Assembly (NCBI GenBank): GCA_001873365.1
Contig: MNYZ01000102.1
Location: 3,505-48,201, forward strand
Source: Oscillatoriales cyanobacterium CG2_30_40_61
Lineage (GTDB): Bacteria > Cyanobacteriota > Cyanobacteriia > Cyanobacteriales > Microcoleaceae
Reading direction: 5' to 3'
Length of the DNA: 44,697 nt
The notes under the pieces are model-generated. The model saw only the letters and a list, made by a program, of their open reading frames with translations. It did not search any database and was not told the origin of the DNA. This document shows positions 32,433 through 41,871 of this stretch, piece by piece. A program made the position numbers and the translations under genes. The first letter of the stretch is position 1. The number at the start of each line of letters is the position of its first letter.

Positions 32433-33287
32433 ATGATAAAAAAAATTCTAGTTGCGGTTGCTGGTCGAGGATTATGCGAAGAAATGCTGAATATGATGTT
32501 GGATATCCCCTCTTTCCAAAAAGCATCGGTGACGCTTCTACACGTTGTTTCTCCTGAAGTGAGTTCGGATACGATGTCGGAAAAGTTAACTGAGGCCGGA
32601 AAAATTCTGGCTGAAGCTGTTACCTCAATTAAACTCGACCCTAAGCAAATTAATCCTTTACTTAAACAAGGTGATCCTAAAGATATCGTTTGTCAAGTGG
32701 CCAACGAGGAAGATGTGGATTTAATTATTATGGGTTCCCGGGGTCTAGGACGTCTACAGGCGATTCTGGAAAACTCCGTCAGTCAGTATGTATTTCAACT
32801 CACCAGCCATCCCATGCTGTTGGTCAAGGACGATACCTATGTCAAAAAACTGCGTAAAATTATGGTGGCGGTGGATAATTCCGAAGCCTCTAAACAGTGT
32901 TTACAGTTAGCGATTTCCTTTGCCAAAGATATCGCTGGGACTCAACTGATTTTAGTCCACATTAATAAGGATATATCTGGGAAATCGAGCGAAGATTTCA
33001 GTAATAATGCGGAAAAAGATCCTATTTTAGCCCCGGCAATTGAAGAAGTAAAACGCATGGGAATCGGCTATCGTTGTGTTAGTGGGATTGGTAAACCAGG
33101 CCCGGAATTGTGTCGAGTTGCTGAAGAATTGAATCCTGATTTATTAATGTTAGGCTCCCCAGACCGTCGCCCCAACGTAGCTAAGAGTTTTATCGACTTA
33201 GACCGATTATTGGGAAGTTCCCTATCAGATTATGTGCGGGTTTATGCTAACTGTCCAGTTTTGTTAGCACGGACAACGGCAAAATAA
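32433..33287 (+). CDS. Universal stress protein with two UspA domains
   Basis: 284 residues in two tandem Usp domains, 1-135 and about 140-284. The first has the ATP-binding motif GSRGLGRLQAILENSVSQYV (G-x2-G-x9-S-like). The second has IMVAVDNSEASKQCLQLAIS and ends LGSSLSDYVRVYANCPVLLA, with a degenerate G-loop. Tandem UspA proteins bind ATP and act in stress survival. ATG start with AAGGA about 9 bases upstream. A bidirectional terminator follows, shared with psbM. Confidence 0.9.
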   Translation: MIKKILVAVAGRGLCEEMLNMMLDIPSFQKASVTLLHVVSPEVSSDTMSEKLTEAGKILAEAVTSIKLDPKQINPLLKQGDPKDIVCQVANEEDVDLIIMGSRGLGRLQAILENSVSQYVFQLTSHPMLLVKDDTYVKKLRKIMVAVDNSEASKQCLQLAISFAKDIAGTQLILVHINKDISGKSSEDFSNNAEKDPILAPAIEEVKRMGIGYRCVSGIGKPGPELCRVAEELNPDLLMLGSPDRRPNVAKSFIDLDRLLGSSLSDYVRVYANCPVLLARTTAK

Positions 33288-33312
33288 TTCCCGGTTAATT
33301 AACAAACATAAG

Positions 33313-33350
33313 AAAAAGCGCCATCAGACCGTTACTGTGGCGCTTTTTTT
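33313..33350. terminator. Bidirectional terminator, usp / psbM
   Basis: AAAAAGCGCCA (33313-33323) pairs with TGGCGC then seven T (33338-33350). On the plus strand the T-run follows the stem and ends usp; on the minus strand the A-run becomes TTTTT and ends psbM. Confidence 0.8.
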
Positions 33351-33387
33351 GAATGAAAATTCAATCAAAATTTAGGAAAAAACGGTA

Positions 33388-33501
33388 TTAACCTTCTTTA
33401 CCATCCCGACTTTGGGTTTGAATATACAAAATCAACAGAAAAACCGCAGGAACTGCCACAAACAAAATACTGGCAACAAATCCTAAATCATTAACTTGCA
33501 T
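33388..33501 (-). CDS. psbM: Photosystem II subunit PsbM
   Basis: A 37-residue single-span protein, [20 protein letters not shown] then [17 protein letters not shown]. It matches PsbM (M-V-N-LG..A..LFV.VP..FL.ILY.QT.S) at the PSII dimer interface. It is too short for usual gene finders. It is on the opposite strand to usp, and shares the hairpin terminator between them. A MITE-like repeat (33611-33676) lies upstream. Confidence 0.92.
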   Translation of the reverse strand: MQVNDLGFVASILFVAVPAVFLLILYIQTQSRDGKEG

Positions 33502-33610
33502 AATTGCCCTACCTTAAGTTAAATGGAAAATTCAAATACCCCTAGAATATCATTAATTGACGTTTTTGAATACATTGATTTTATAGTAGAGAACACCGAA
33601 ACAGGCAATG

Positions 33611-33676
33611 GAGTCCGAGAAACCGGGGTTTTTTTCCCGAAAAACCCCGGTTTCTTTGGTTGGGTGCGTAAGTCCT
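33611..33676. repeat. MITE-like repeat, AGGACTTACGCAC family, decayed copy D
   Basis: The right end GTGCGTAAGTCCT is intact, and the inner arms AGAAACCGGGGTTTTT / AAAAACCCCGGTTTCT pair well. The left outer arm is degenerate (GAGTCCGAG). It sits between psbM and the Uma2 gene. Confidence 0.65.
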
Positions 33677-33688
33677 GTACTTAATAGC

Positions 33689-34276
33689 TTACCAAATCGA
33701 AGTTAAATCTAACACAAAACCGGGTAAAACATCCTCGCCTGAAATTTGGTTAGGGTGTTCTAATATTTCCACATCTTGATGCAGACGATAAACCTCAATT
33801 TGTTGCTGTTTACGATTAATTAACCAACCTAATCTTGCCCCATTCTCCTGATATTCTTGCATTTTTTGACGAGTTTTTTCTAAACTATCACTCGGAGACA
33901 TTAATTCCACCACAAAATCAGGACACAAAGGCACAAATTTATCCTGTTGTTCGGGTGTTAAAGATTCCCAACGTTCTCGACTTACCCAGGAAGCATCAGG
34001 AGCGCGGTCAGCACCATTCGGAAGGGTAAAACCCGTATTAGAATCAAAAACTTCACCTAAACGGTTTTTGGAATTCCATAAATCAAGTTGAGTGGTAATT
34101 TTAACATTCCGTTTCCCTGTATTTCCTCCCGTGGGGGGCATAATAATTAACTCTCCTGAGTGGGTGCGTTCAAATCGAAAATCATGATTTTCTTGACACA
34201 ATTGCCAAAATTGTTCCGAGGTTAAATCCAGTTTCAATTTTAAAATTGGGGGTAAGGTCAGAATATTGGTTTCCAT
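33689..34276 (-). CDS. Uma2-family (DUF820) endonuclease-like protein
   Basis: A 195-residue restriction-endonuclease-fold protein. The family hallmarks are GELIIMPPTGGNTGKRN near the N-terminus, GFTLPNGADRAPDASWVSRERW, and the catalytic-type core CPDFVVELMSPSDSLEKTRQKM (PD...E-xx-SxSD). The end GARLGWLINRKQQQIEVYR is the expected last strand. Uma2 proteins are highly multiplied in cyanobacteria and their real function is uncertain; a nuclease role is by fold analogy. Start METNIL is an ATG. It follows the copy D repeat and precedes a long STRR tract. Confidence 0.88.
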   Translation of the reverse strand: METNILTLPPILKLKLDLTSEQFWQLCQENHDFRFERTHSGELIIMPPTGGNTGKRNVKITTQLDLWNSKNRLGEVFDSNTGFTLPNGADRAPDASWVSRERWESLTPEQQDKFVPLCPDFVVELMSPSDSLEKTRQKMQEYQENGARLGWLINRKQQQIEVYRLHQDVEILEHPNQISGEDVLPGFVLDLTSIW

Positions 34277-34284
34277 AGTAATAT

Positions 34285-34358
34285 GGGGAATGGGGAATGG
34301 GGAATGGGGAATGGGGAATGGGGAATGGGGAATTACGAATTACGAATTACGAATTACG
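34285..34358. repeat. Compound STRR: GGGGAAT x7 then AATTACG x4
   Basis: Seven exact GGGGAAT heptamers (34285-34333) run into four AATTACG heptamers (34331-34358), sharing AAT. It lies in the Uma2 leader. Such tracts vary in copy number between strains. The rest of the gap to 34620 is AT-rich; no gene is visible. Confidence 0.9.
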
Positions 34359-34620
34359 AATGGGTAATACTTCGACTTCGCTCAGTAACAGGGTAATGGA
34401 TATCTATTATATTATAGAATAGAGAATATTAAAATCAACTGTCATGATCAACAAACTCATCTCTAGTTAAGATTAATTTTTGTAACAAAACCGATCAGAA
34501 ATTGAGGTTTTTTCCCCTTTTTCAAGCTCAAACATAAACTAAAATTAAATCTTCTGCAATATTCTGGAATCTTGCTTAAAATATCTGTTATTACAGAAGA
34601 AACTATTTTAATAAAATCCG

Positions 34621-37600
34621 ATGATAAATTCTAGCCGATTTCGCCTAATTCGCAAGCGGTTTGTCTTTGTTTTTCTATTTATATTAACCTTAGTGGGATG
34701 CCGAATTATCAGTAATTCCCCCGTGAGCGAAGTCATCCCAATGATTGCTGACTTACCAAAACCGCAACTTCCAGAATGGATTGAAACCATTAATCCCCTG
34801 GGCGAGAGTCCAGAATTAAGTCAAATTCATGTGATTTTTAAAGACCCTTTAATTCCCCTAGAAAGTTTAGAGAGTTCAGGACAAAAAAAACTCCTGAATA
34901 ACTTTGAAATTAGCCCAGCCATACCCGGCGAATTTCGATTTTTAACACCTAGAATGATAGGATTTCAAGCCGATAAAGCCCTCCCCTTAGCTACCCGTTT
35001 ACAAGTTACTATAAAAAAAGGATTAGCCGATTTAAACCAAAATCAATTAGACCAGGATATCGCCTGGACATTTGCCACCGAACCGATTAAATTATCTAAT
35101 TTACCCGGAAGTGAAGAACAACCAGGTTCTTCAGAAAATCCCCTGGGATTAAATCCCGAACTAAAATTTAATTCCAACGTAGAATTAGATTTAAACTCTT
35201 TAAAAGAACACTTACAACTAATTTCTCAAAAAACTAATCAAGTAATTCCTGTGGAGGTTAAAATTGCCCAACCCGAAGACAATCAAACCCCCATTGAACC
35301 TTTAAAAAGATTCAATGGGGCAACTCAAAACCCCGAATATATTGTTACTCCCAAACAACCATTACAAACCGCTACTAAATATCAATTTAAAATTACCCCA
35401 GGATTACGTCCTGCCAAAGGAAATTTAGAAACTCAAGTTGAGATTTCTAGCCCGATTAAAACCTATGATACTTTAAAATTTATTAATTTAGAACTTCCCG
35501 TTAAAGCATCAGAAGAAGGAACATTTGGGCGCTTTGTTACGGGAAATCCTCAACTGCTATTTAATAATGGAATTATTGCCGAATCAGCCCTAAAAAATAT
35601 TACCATTAAACCGGCACCTAAAACCGAAATTAAAGCCATTCAAGCCTATGATAATTATGAGCAAGTTACCATCAATCCTTGGGTTTTAGAACCCCAAACT
35701 AATTATACCATTACCATAGGTGCGGAAGTTGAAGATAAATTTAATCAGAAATTAGGAAAACCCGTTACTGTTAACTATAAAACTGGGGATTTAACCCCAG
35801 ATATTTCCGTACCTTCGGGATTAAATATTTTCCCATCCCAACAAAATTTAGAACTGAATATTTCTACCTTAAATTTACCTGAATCACAATATCGAGCCGC
35901 TTATCAAGTAGTACAACCCACGGATTTAGTTTATACCGATACGGCCTACCCTAGAGATGAAGGTAGAAAAAATCTATTACTTCCCCAGGAAAAATGGACG
36001 ACTTTTGCTGTTCCTAACCCGAAAAATAATATTCAAGAAACCTCAATTAATTTAAGAGAAAAATTAGGGGGAAATACGGGAATGTTAGCATACGGAGTCA
36101 CGGCAAAAACTACCCGTTATCAACAGGAAGGTGAACAGAAATGGATTGAACCTCAATTTAATGGTTTGGTACAATTAACTAATTTAGGCGTATTTGCCCA
36201 ATGGTTTCCAGAGTCAGGAATGGTGCGGGTGAATCACTTAGATAACGGCTCCGTTGTTGCCGGTGCAATTGTTGAAATATATCCATCTAAACTCGATGCA
36301 AAATCCCATCCTAAACCCCAATCTTGTGCAACAGGAATTACTGATAATCAAGGTATATTATGGTTAAATTCTCAACAGTTAAAATCCTGTATGCAGGGGG
36401 AAAGATTTGCCGAAGCACCGGAATTATTAGTAATTGTCAAGGAAGGTAAAGATTGGGCTTTTACCCGTACCCTATCCTATAGTGGAGCCGATGGATACGG
36501 AATTGATGCCAATTGGGAAGATAAACAAACCCTATCCCGGGGAGTGATTTTTTCAGACCGTCAACTGTATCAACCTGGGGAAAAAGTTGCCTTAACGGGT
36601 GTCACTTATTCCCTAGAAAATGGCACATTAAAACCTAATAAAAATCAAAGTTATACGGTGACTTTAGAAAATCCCAAAAAAACAAAGCAAGAATTAGGAG
36701 ATTATCAAAGTAATGAATTTGCTACATTTTCTGTAGAATTTTCCTTAGAAGAAAATCAACCTTTGGGAAATTATATTATTCGGGCAAAAGACAACAATGG
36801 GGTAGAACTTTTAGGTAATTTCCGTGTAGCTGAATTTAAACCACCTAATTTTAAAGTTGCCCTAAATTTAGATCAAAAATTTGCCCAAATTGGAGATAAA
36901 ATTACCGCAAAAGCCCAGAGTGAATATCTGTTTGGTGCTCCGGTAGCTGAAGGTGCTGCTAAATATTATGTGACTCGAAATGCAACGGATTTTGTCCCGA
37001 AAAAATGGGAAAATTATTCCTTTGGTCGTCAATGGTTTTGGCCGGAAGAAAAACCCAATGTTTCTGATAGTGTATTGCAAGAAAATCAACAGTTAGATGC
37101 TCAAGGTCAGGGGAGTAAAACTATCACTGTAGCTAAGGATTTACCCTATCCCATGACCTATCGGGTGGATGTGGAAGTTACGGATATTTCTAACTTATCC
37201 GTTGCTGATTCTGAGTCCTTTACCGCCCTTCCCAGTGACCGTTTTATTGGGTTAAAAACTGCATTTATTGCCGAAGCGGGTAAGGAGTTTCCTGTTGATA
37301 TGATTGTCACCGATATTCAAGGAAAACCCCTGGAAAATATTGGGGTAAATTTGCAACTGCAAAAAATGGATTATAGCCAAGTAACGCGAGTTGTTGAAGG
37401 AGCGCGAACCCCTAAAAATCAAATTCAATATCAAACCGTTGCTCAAGTTGATATTAAGTCGGGTCAGAAGGAACAAACTATTAATTTGACGGCTCCAGAT
37501 TCGGGTTCCTATCGAATTCGTGCTAATTTTAGTGATAAAAATAATGAAGTTACCGCCACAGATTTACAAATTTGGGTGACAGGAAATGGGTTAGTTTATT

Positions 37601-40362
37601 GGGGAGGAGATGAAGAAAAATTAACCATTAAACTGAATAAAACTACCTATAAACCCGGAGAAACTGCAACCGCTTTAATTCAATCTCCCTATCCCGAAGG
37701 GGAATTATATTTTGCTGTAGTACGGGATAAACCGCTTTATGAACAGGTGATTAAAGTTAAAGGGGGCGCGCCAGAAATTCAGTTTCAAGTCACCCCAGAA
37801 ATGTTACCCAATGCCGCAGTTGAAGCGGTATTAGTGCGACAAGGAAAACAAATTTCTGAACTCGAACCTGGTAGTTTAGAAAACTTAGCTAAAATTGGAT
37901 TTACGCCCTTTAAAATCAACCTAGAAGATCAATATTTGCAAGTGCAAGTTAATCCCCAACAAGCCAAACTAGAACCAGGTTCTCAACAGAGCTTAGACCT
38001 AACTTTAACTGATAGTAAAAATCAACCAATTCGCGGACAATTTACCGTAATGGTGGTGAATGATTCAGTTTTACAACTCAATAATTATCGACCTCCGAAT
38101 TTAGTAGAAACCGTCTATGCAAAACAGCCGATTTCCACAAGATTTAGTGATAATCGTCCGGAGGTTATTTTAAATCAAATGGCGTCTTCCTTAGCAAAAG
38201 GTTGGGGTTATGGAGGCGGTTTATCTAGTGCTACAGCTAATACTCGAATTCGTAAAAACTTTCAAGCCCTAGCCTTTTATCAGGGTTCAATTATTACCGA
38301 TAATCAAGGAAAAGCTACGGTTAATTTTAAGCTCCCTGATGATTTAACTACCTGGCGAGTGATGGTAGTGGCAACGGATGGAAGCCAAAAATTTGGGTCG
38401 GCTGAAACTACATTTATGACCACTCAAGCATTAATGTCTAACCCAATTTTACCACAATTTGCCCGTCCAGGCGATCGCATTTTAGCCGGATTATCAATTA
38501 CCAATTTAACCGGAGAAAAGGGCAAATTAAATATTACCGGAACTGTTAACGGCGGGATTCAATTTTCCCCTGGAAACGCCAATCAACAGACCTTAAAAAC
38601 TAACGCCGAAGCCGGAACTAATGCCTATCGCTTTCCAATTTTAGTTAAACAAGCAGGGGATTCTCAAGTTCAATTTACCACGGAATTTAACGGTAAATCC
38701 GATGGGTTTGCAGTACCTTTAACGGTGAAAACCTTTGACGTTAATGAACAGGTAATTGAGTCAGGACGGACAACTAATACTGTCACCATTCCCCTAAATA
38801 TTAGTAAAAAAGTTGTTCCCGATTTCGGAGGGTTAGAAATTAATTTAGCTAGTACCCTAATTCCTCAACTGACTGCTTCTGCTCAACAGGTATTTAATCG
38901 AGAGAGATGGCCGTTTCTCGAACCTGCTGTTAGTGAATTAATCATTGCTGCTAATATGCAGATTTTGGGTAAAAAATACGGTCAAAATTTCAATAATTTG
39001 CAGTTACCTGAACGGGCTAAAACCGCTTTAGCTAATATTGAAGAATTGCAACAAGAAGATGGTGGAATTGCAACCTATCCGGGTTCAAGATTCTCTAGTC
39101 CTTTCCTTTCCGCCTATACAGCAGAAGCCTTAGCCCAAGCTCAAAATGCCGGATTTTCGGTTAATTCTGAGTTGATTAATTCTCTAAAAACCTATTTAAC
39201 TCAAGGGGTGAATGATCCTCTAAAATATGATTTCTGTAGCGATGAAGTTTGTAAAAATCAAATCCGCTTAAATGCCTTAATTGCTTTAGACGCGCTGGGA
39301 GAAAAACGCAGTGATTTCTTAGATGATATCCGGCAAAATTTTGATCAATTTGATCCCGTGACCCAGATTAAACTGGTACGCTATTTATCTCAATTTCCCC
39401 AATGGAAACAGGAGTATGATACTCTATTTGAGCAAGTGCAAAAACAGATTTACGTCACAGGAAGAACGGCAACGCTGAACTTACCTCAAGGCTATAGTTG
39501 GTTAAATTCTGATACCGCAATTCAGTCCCAAGGGTTAGGTTTATTGTTAACAAAAAATTCCCAATCTGCCACCGTTGATAAGCTGGTGGAAAGTTTATTA
39601 AATCTGCGTCGAGATGGGACTTGGGGAGGTAGTTATGATAACGCCCAGGCGTTAACAGCTTTAACTGCATATAGTCAAACCGAGGCGACACCACCTAACT
39701 TTAAGGTGGCGATTAATTTAGCAGATCAAACATTAGGAGAAACTCAATTCAAAGGGTATAAAGATTCTAGTTTTAGTTTAGATATACCTATGTCAGAATT
39801 ACCCCAAGGCAAAAATAATTTAATTTTAGAAGCGTCAAATCAAGGCAAATTAAATTATTGGGTCGCCTATCGTTATCGTTTAGAAGGAAATCAACCCGGA
39901 CGTTTAAATGGGTTAAGAATTACCCGCACAATTCGCCCTGCTAATGAGGATAAAATTTTACAAACAATTGACTTGAATAATCCTAAAGATCTGCTCAAGG
40001 TATCACCGGGACAAGTGTTTGATATCGGTTTAGATATTATTACGGATCATCCTATTGATCAAGTCATGATTACTGACCCCCTTCCCGCCGGATTTGAAGC
40101 TATTGATGCTAGTTTTAAAACCAGTAATTTAGCAGTAAAAGCTCAAGAAAGTAGTTGGCAAATTAACTATCAAACGGTTCATAATGACCGAATTACAGCC
40201 TATAGCGATCGCTTAGAACCGGGGATTTATCAACTACATTATTTAGTTCGTGCTGTGACTCCAGGGGAATATTTATGGCCGGGTGCAGAAGCAAAATTAC
40301 AACATACTCCCGAAGAATTTGGCCGCAGTGCATCGACAACTTTATTGGTTTCTAAACCCTAG
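34621..40362 (+). CDS. Large bacterial alpha-2-macroglobulin-like lipoprotein, thioester missing
   Basis: 1913 residues. The N-terminus is a lipoprotein signal (FVFVFLFILTLVGC, lipobox LVGC, C27), so it is lipid-anchored, in the periplasm or on the outer membrane. The chain has several MG/beta-sandwich domains; the A2M core is seen in ANTRIRKNFQALAFYQGSII and PDDLTTWRVMVVATDG. The TED region RERWPFLEPAVSELIIAANM has no CxEQ, so no thioester can form. The alpha/alpha-toroid continues (GGIATYPGSRFSSPFLSAYT...). Bacterial MagD/YfaS-type macroglobulins entrap proteases as periplasmic defence, with or without thioester. No adjacent penicillin-binding protein 1C gene is seen, although pbpC often accompanies A2M genes. 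ATG start. Confidence 0.9.
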   Translation: MINSSRFRLIRKRFVFVFLFILTLVGCRIISNSPVSEVIPMIADLPKPQLPEWIETINPLGESPELSQIHVIFKDPLIPLESLESSGQKKLLNNFEISPAIPGEFRFLTPRMIGFQADKALPLATRLQVTIKKGLADLNQNQLDQDIAWTFATEPIKLSNLPGSEEQPGSSENPLGLNPELKFNSNVELDLNSLKEHLQLISQKTNQVIPVEVKIAQPEDNQTPIEPLKRFNGATQNPEYIVTPKQPLQTATKYQFKITPGLRPAKGNLETQVEISSPIKTYDTLKFINLELPVKASEEGTFGRFVTGNPQLLFNNGIIAESALKNITIKPAPKTEIKAIQAYDNYEQVTINPWVLEPQTNYTITIGAEVEDKFNQKLGKPVTVNYKTGDLTPDISVPSGLNIFPSQQNLELNISTLNLPESQYRAAYQVVQPTDLVYTDTAYPRDEGRKNLLLPQEKWTTFAVPNPKNNIQETSINLREKLGGNTGMLAYGVTAKTTRYQQEGEQKWIEPQFNGLVQLTNLGVFAQWFPESGMVRVNHLDNGSVVAGAIVEIYPSKLDAKSHPKPQSCATGITDNQGILWLNSQQLKSCMQGERFAEAPELLVIVKEGKDWAFTRTLSYSGADGYGIDANWEDKQTLSRGVIFSDRQLYQPGEKVALTGVTYSLENGTLKPNKNQSYTVTLENPKKTKQELGDYQSNEFATFSVEFSLEENQPLGNYIIRAKDNNGVELLGNFRVAEFKPPNFKVALNLDQKFAQIGDKITAKAQSEYLFGAPVAEGAAKYYVTRNATDFVPKKWENYSFGRQWFWPEEKPNVSDSVLQENQQLDAQGQGSKTITVAKDLPYPMTYRVDVEVTDISNLSVADSESFTALPSDRFIGLKTAFIAEAGKEFPVDMIVTDIQGKPLENIGVNLQLQKMDYSQVTRVVEGARTPKNQIQYQTVAQVDIKSGQKEQTINLTAPDSGSYRIRANFSDKNNEVTATDLQIWVTGNGLVYWGGDEEKLTIKLNKTTYKPGETATALIQSPYPEGELYFAVVRDKPLYEQVIKVKGGAPEIQFQVTPEMLPNAAVEAVLVRQGKQISELEPGSLENLAKIGFTPFKINLEDQYLQVQVNPQQAKLEPGSQQSLDLTLTDSKNQPIRGQFTVMVVNDSVLQLNNYRPPNLVETVYAKQPISTRFSDNRPEVILNQMASSLAKGWGYGGGLSSATANTRIRKNFQALAFYQGSIITDNQGKATVNFKLPDDLTTWRVMVVATDGSQKFGSAETTFMTTQALMSNPILPQFARPGDRILAGLSITNLTGEKGKLNITGTVNGGIQFSPGNANQQTLKTNAEAGTNAYRFPILVKQAGDSQVQFTTEFNGKSDGFAVPLTVKTFDVNEQVIESGRTTNTVTIPLNISKKVVPDFGGLEINLASTLIPQLTASAQQVFNRERWPFLEPAVSELIIAANMQILGKKYGQNFNNLQLPERAKTALANIEELQQEDGGIATYPGSRFSSPFLSAYTAEALAQAQNAGFSVNSELINSLKTYLTQGVNDPLKYDFCSDEVCKNQIRLNALIALDALGEKRSDFLDDIRQNFDQFDPVTQIKLVRYLSQFPQWKQEYDTLFEQVQKQIYVTGRTATLNLPQGYSWLNSDTAIQSQGLGLLLTKNSQSATVDKLVESLLNLRRDGTWGGSYDNAQALTALTAYSQTEATPPNFKVAINLADQTLGETQFKGYKDSSFSLDIPMSELPQGKNNLILEASNQGKLNYWVAYRYRLEGNQPGRLNGLRITRTIRPANEDKILQTIDLNNPKDLLKVSPGQVFDIGLDIITDHPIDQVMITDPLPAGFEAIDASFKTSNLAVKAQESSWQINYQTVHNDRITAYSDRLEPGIYQLHYLVRAVTPGEYLWPGAEAKLQHTPEEFGRSASTTLLVSKP

Positions 40363-40392
40363 TTATGATCCCCCTAAATTGCCATTATTAAA

Positions 40393-40528
40393 GGGGACTA
40401 AGATCCCCCTAAATCCCCCTTAATAAGGGGGACTTTGAAATCCGTTTCCCCCTTAATACAAGGGACTAATATCCCCCTAAATCCTCATTAATAAGGGGGA
40501 CTTTGAAATCCGTTTCCCCCCTTTTTTA
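40393..40528. repeat. Two 68-bp tandem C-rich repeats after the macroglobulin gene
   Basis: Unit 1 (40393-40460) and unit 2 (40461-40528) each contain ATCCCCCTAAATCC, TTAATAAGGGGGACTTTGAA and ATCCGTTTCCCCC, with few differences. The following CCCCCC T6 A GGGGGG (40525-40542) is a hairpin. It may end the macroglobulin transcript, or it is part of the widespread GGGGGATTTAGGGGGAT repeat of cyanobacteria. Confidence 0.7.
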
Positions 40529-40629
40529 GGGGGGCTAGGGGGGATCATCTGACAAAAAAATATTTTAATAAAGCAGAAAAAATGCTAAAATTAAAATAGT
40601 TTCAATCCACAGGATAAGGAATAAAATCA

Positions 40630-41283
40630 ATGTCTGTGATCGCGGTAATTGACTATGATATGGGGAATTTACACTCGGTTTGCAAAGGTTTAGAAAAAGC
40701 CGGGGTAAAACCTCAAGTGACTGACTCAGCTACAGTTATTAAAAATGCTGATGCGGTTGTATTACCTGGGGTGGGTTCTTTTGACCCCGCTATGCAACAT
40801 TTGCGATCGCGGAATTTAATTGAACCCATTCAAGATATTATTGCTTCCGGTGTTCCCTTTTTAGGCATTTGTTTAGGCTTACAAATTCTATTTGAATCTT
40901 CAGAAGAAGGTCAGGAAAAAGGCCTAGGAATATTCCCCGGAACTGTGCGCCGTTTTCAGTCTGAACCTGGGTTAACTATACCTCATATTGGTTGGAATCA
41001 ACTATCTTTTATTCAACCAAATATTCCCTTATGGAAAACCATTGGTTCCCAACCTTGGGTCTATTTTGTCCATTCCTATTATGTTGATCCAACTGATAGT
41101 AATTTAACTGCGGCGACTATTCAGCATGGAAGTCAAATTATTACAGCGGCGATCGCAAAAGATAACGTCATGGCGGTACAATTTCACCCGGAAAAGTCCT
41201 CTAACGCCGGACTAAAAATATTAGATAATTTTGTAGAATTAGTTCAAGGTAAACCTCAAACGTTAAGCCCTGTTTCTGTATAA
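40630..41283 (+). CDS. hisH: Imidazole glycerol phosphate synthase, glutaminase subunit HisH
   Basis: Releases ammonia from glutamine for HisF in histidine (and AICAR) synthesis. The class I amidotransferase triad is C81 (FLGICLGLQILF), H186 and E188 (VQFHPEKS). IAVIDYDMGNLHSV and ADAVVLPGVGSF are family signatures. 217 residues is normal. ATG with AAGGA about 9 bases upstream. Its partner HisF lies 2.2 kb downstream on the same strand, with rsmD and a phosphatase between them. rsmD starts 38 bases later, so the pair is probably co-transcribed. Confidence 0.97.
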   Translation: MSVIAVIDYDMGNLHSVCKGLEKAGVKPQVTDSATVIKNADAVVLPGVGSFDPAMQHLRSRNLIEPIQDIIASGVPFLGICLGLQILFESSEEGQEKGLGIFPGTVRRFQSEPGLTIPHIGWNQLSFIQPNIPLWKTIGSQPWVYFVHSYYVDPTDSNLTAATIQHGSQIITAAIAKDNVMAVQFHPEKSSNAGLKILDNFVELVQGKPQTLSPVSV

Positions 41284-41321
41284 GATAGACCGGATTTATT
41301 ATTAATTGGAGGAATAAATTT

Positions 41322-41864
41322 TTGAGTTTAAGAATCTATGGAAACCGCCTGTTAAAAACCTTACCCGGAGAAGAAACCAGACCCACATTAGCTAGGGTCA
41401 GGGAAGCGGTTTTTAATATTTGGCAAGGTAAAATAAAAGCCTGTCGCTGGTTGGATTTATGTACGGGTAGTGGGTCGATGGGGGCTGAGGCATTATGTCG
41501 AGGGGCGGCGGTTGTGATCGGGATTGAACAACACGGGAAAGCCTGTAAACTTATCCAAGAAAATTGGCAAACAATGGCGGATTCTTCCCAACAAATTCAA
41601 GTGATTCGAGGAGATATTTTAGGGAAGTTAAAGACTTTATCCGGGCAAAAATTTGATTGTATTTATTTTGATCCGCCCTATAATAGCAATCTTTATCAAC
41701 CTGTCTTAGAAGCCATATCTCAATATCAACTCCTATCCGATCATGGAGAAATTGCGGTGGAACACCATACCCATCGTTGGCAAATTCAACCAATTACAGA
41801 CCTAGAAATTTGTCGAGAAAAAACCTACAGCAATTGTGCTTTAACGTTTTATTGTTTAAAATAA
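41322..41864 (+). CDS. rsmD: 16S rRNA (guanine-966-N2) methyltransferase
   Basis: A SAM-dependent methyltransferase for G966 of 16S rRNA. LRIYGNRLLKTLPGEETRPT, ARVREAVFNI, WLDLCTGSGSMGAEAL (SAM-binding) and FDPPYNSNLY (catalytic DPPY) are all present; 180 residues is normal. The start is TTG at 41322, preceded by a perfect GGAGGA 8 bases away, which decides the start; no ATG is nearby. Only 38 bases separate it from hisH. Confidence 0.95.
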   Translation: MSLRIYGNRLLKTLPGEETRPTLARVREAVFNIWQGKIKACRWLDLCTGSGSMGAEALCRGAAVVIGIEQHGKACKLIQENWQTMADSSQQIQVIRGDILGKLKTLSGQKFDCIYFDPPYNSNLYQPVLEAISQYQLLSDHGEIAVEHHTHRWQIQPITDLEICREKTYSNCALTFYCLK

Positions 41865-41871
41865 TAAACAC

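Noticed and set aside
34285-34358. Possible CRISPR array
   Set aside because: The units are contiguous heptamers without spacers, so this is an STRR.
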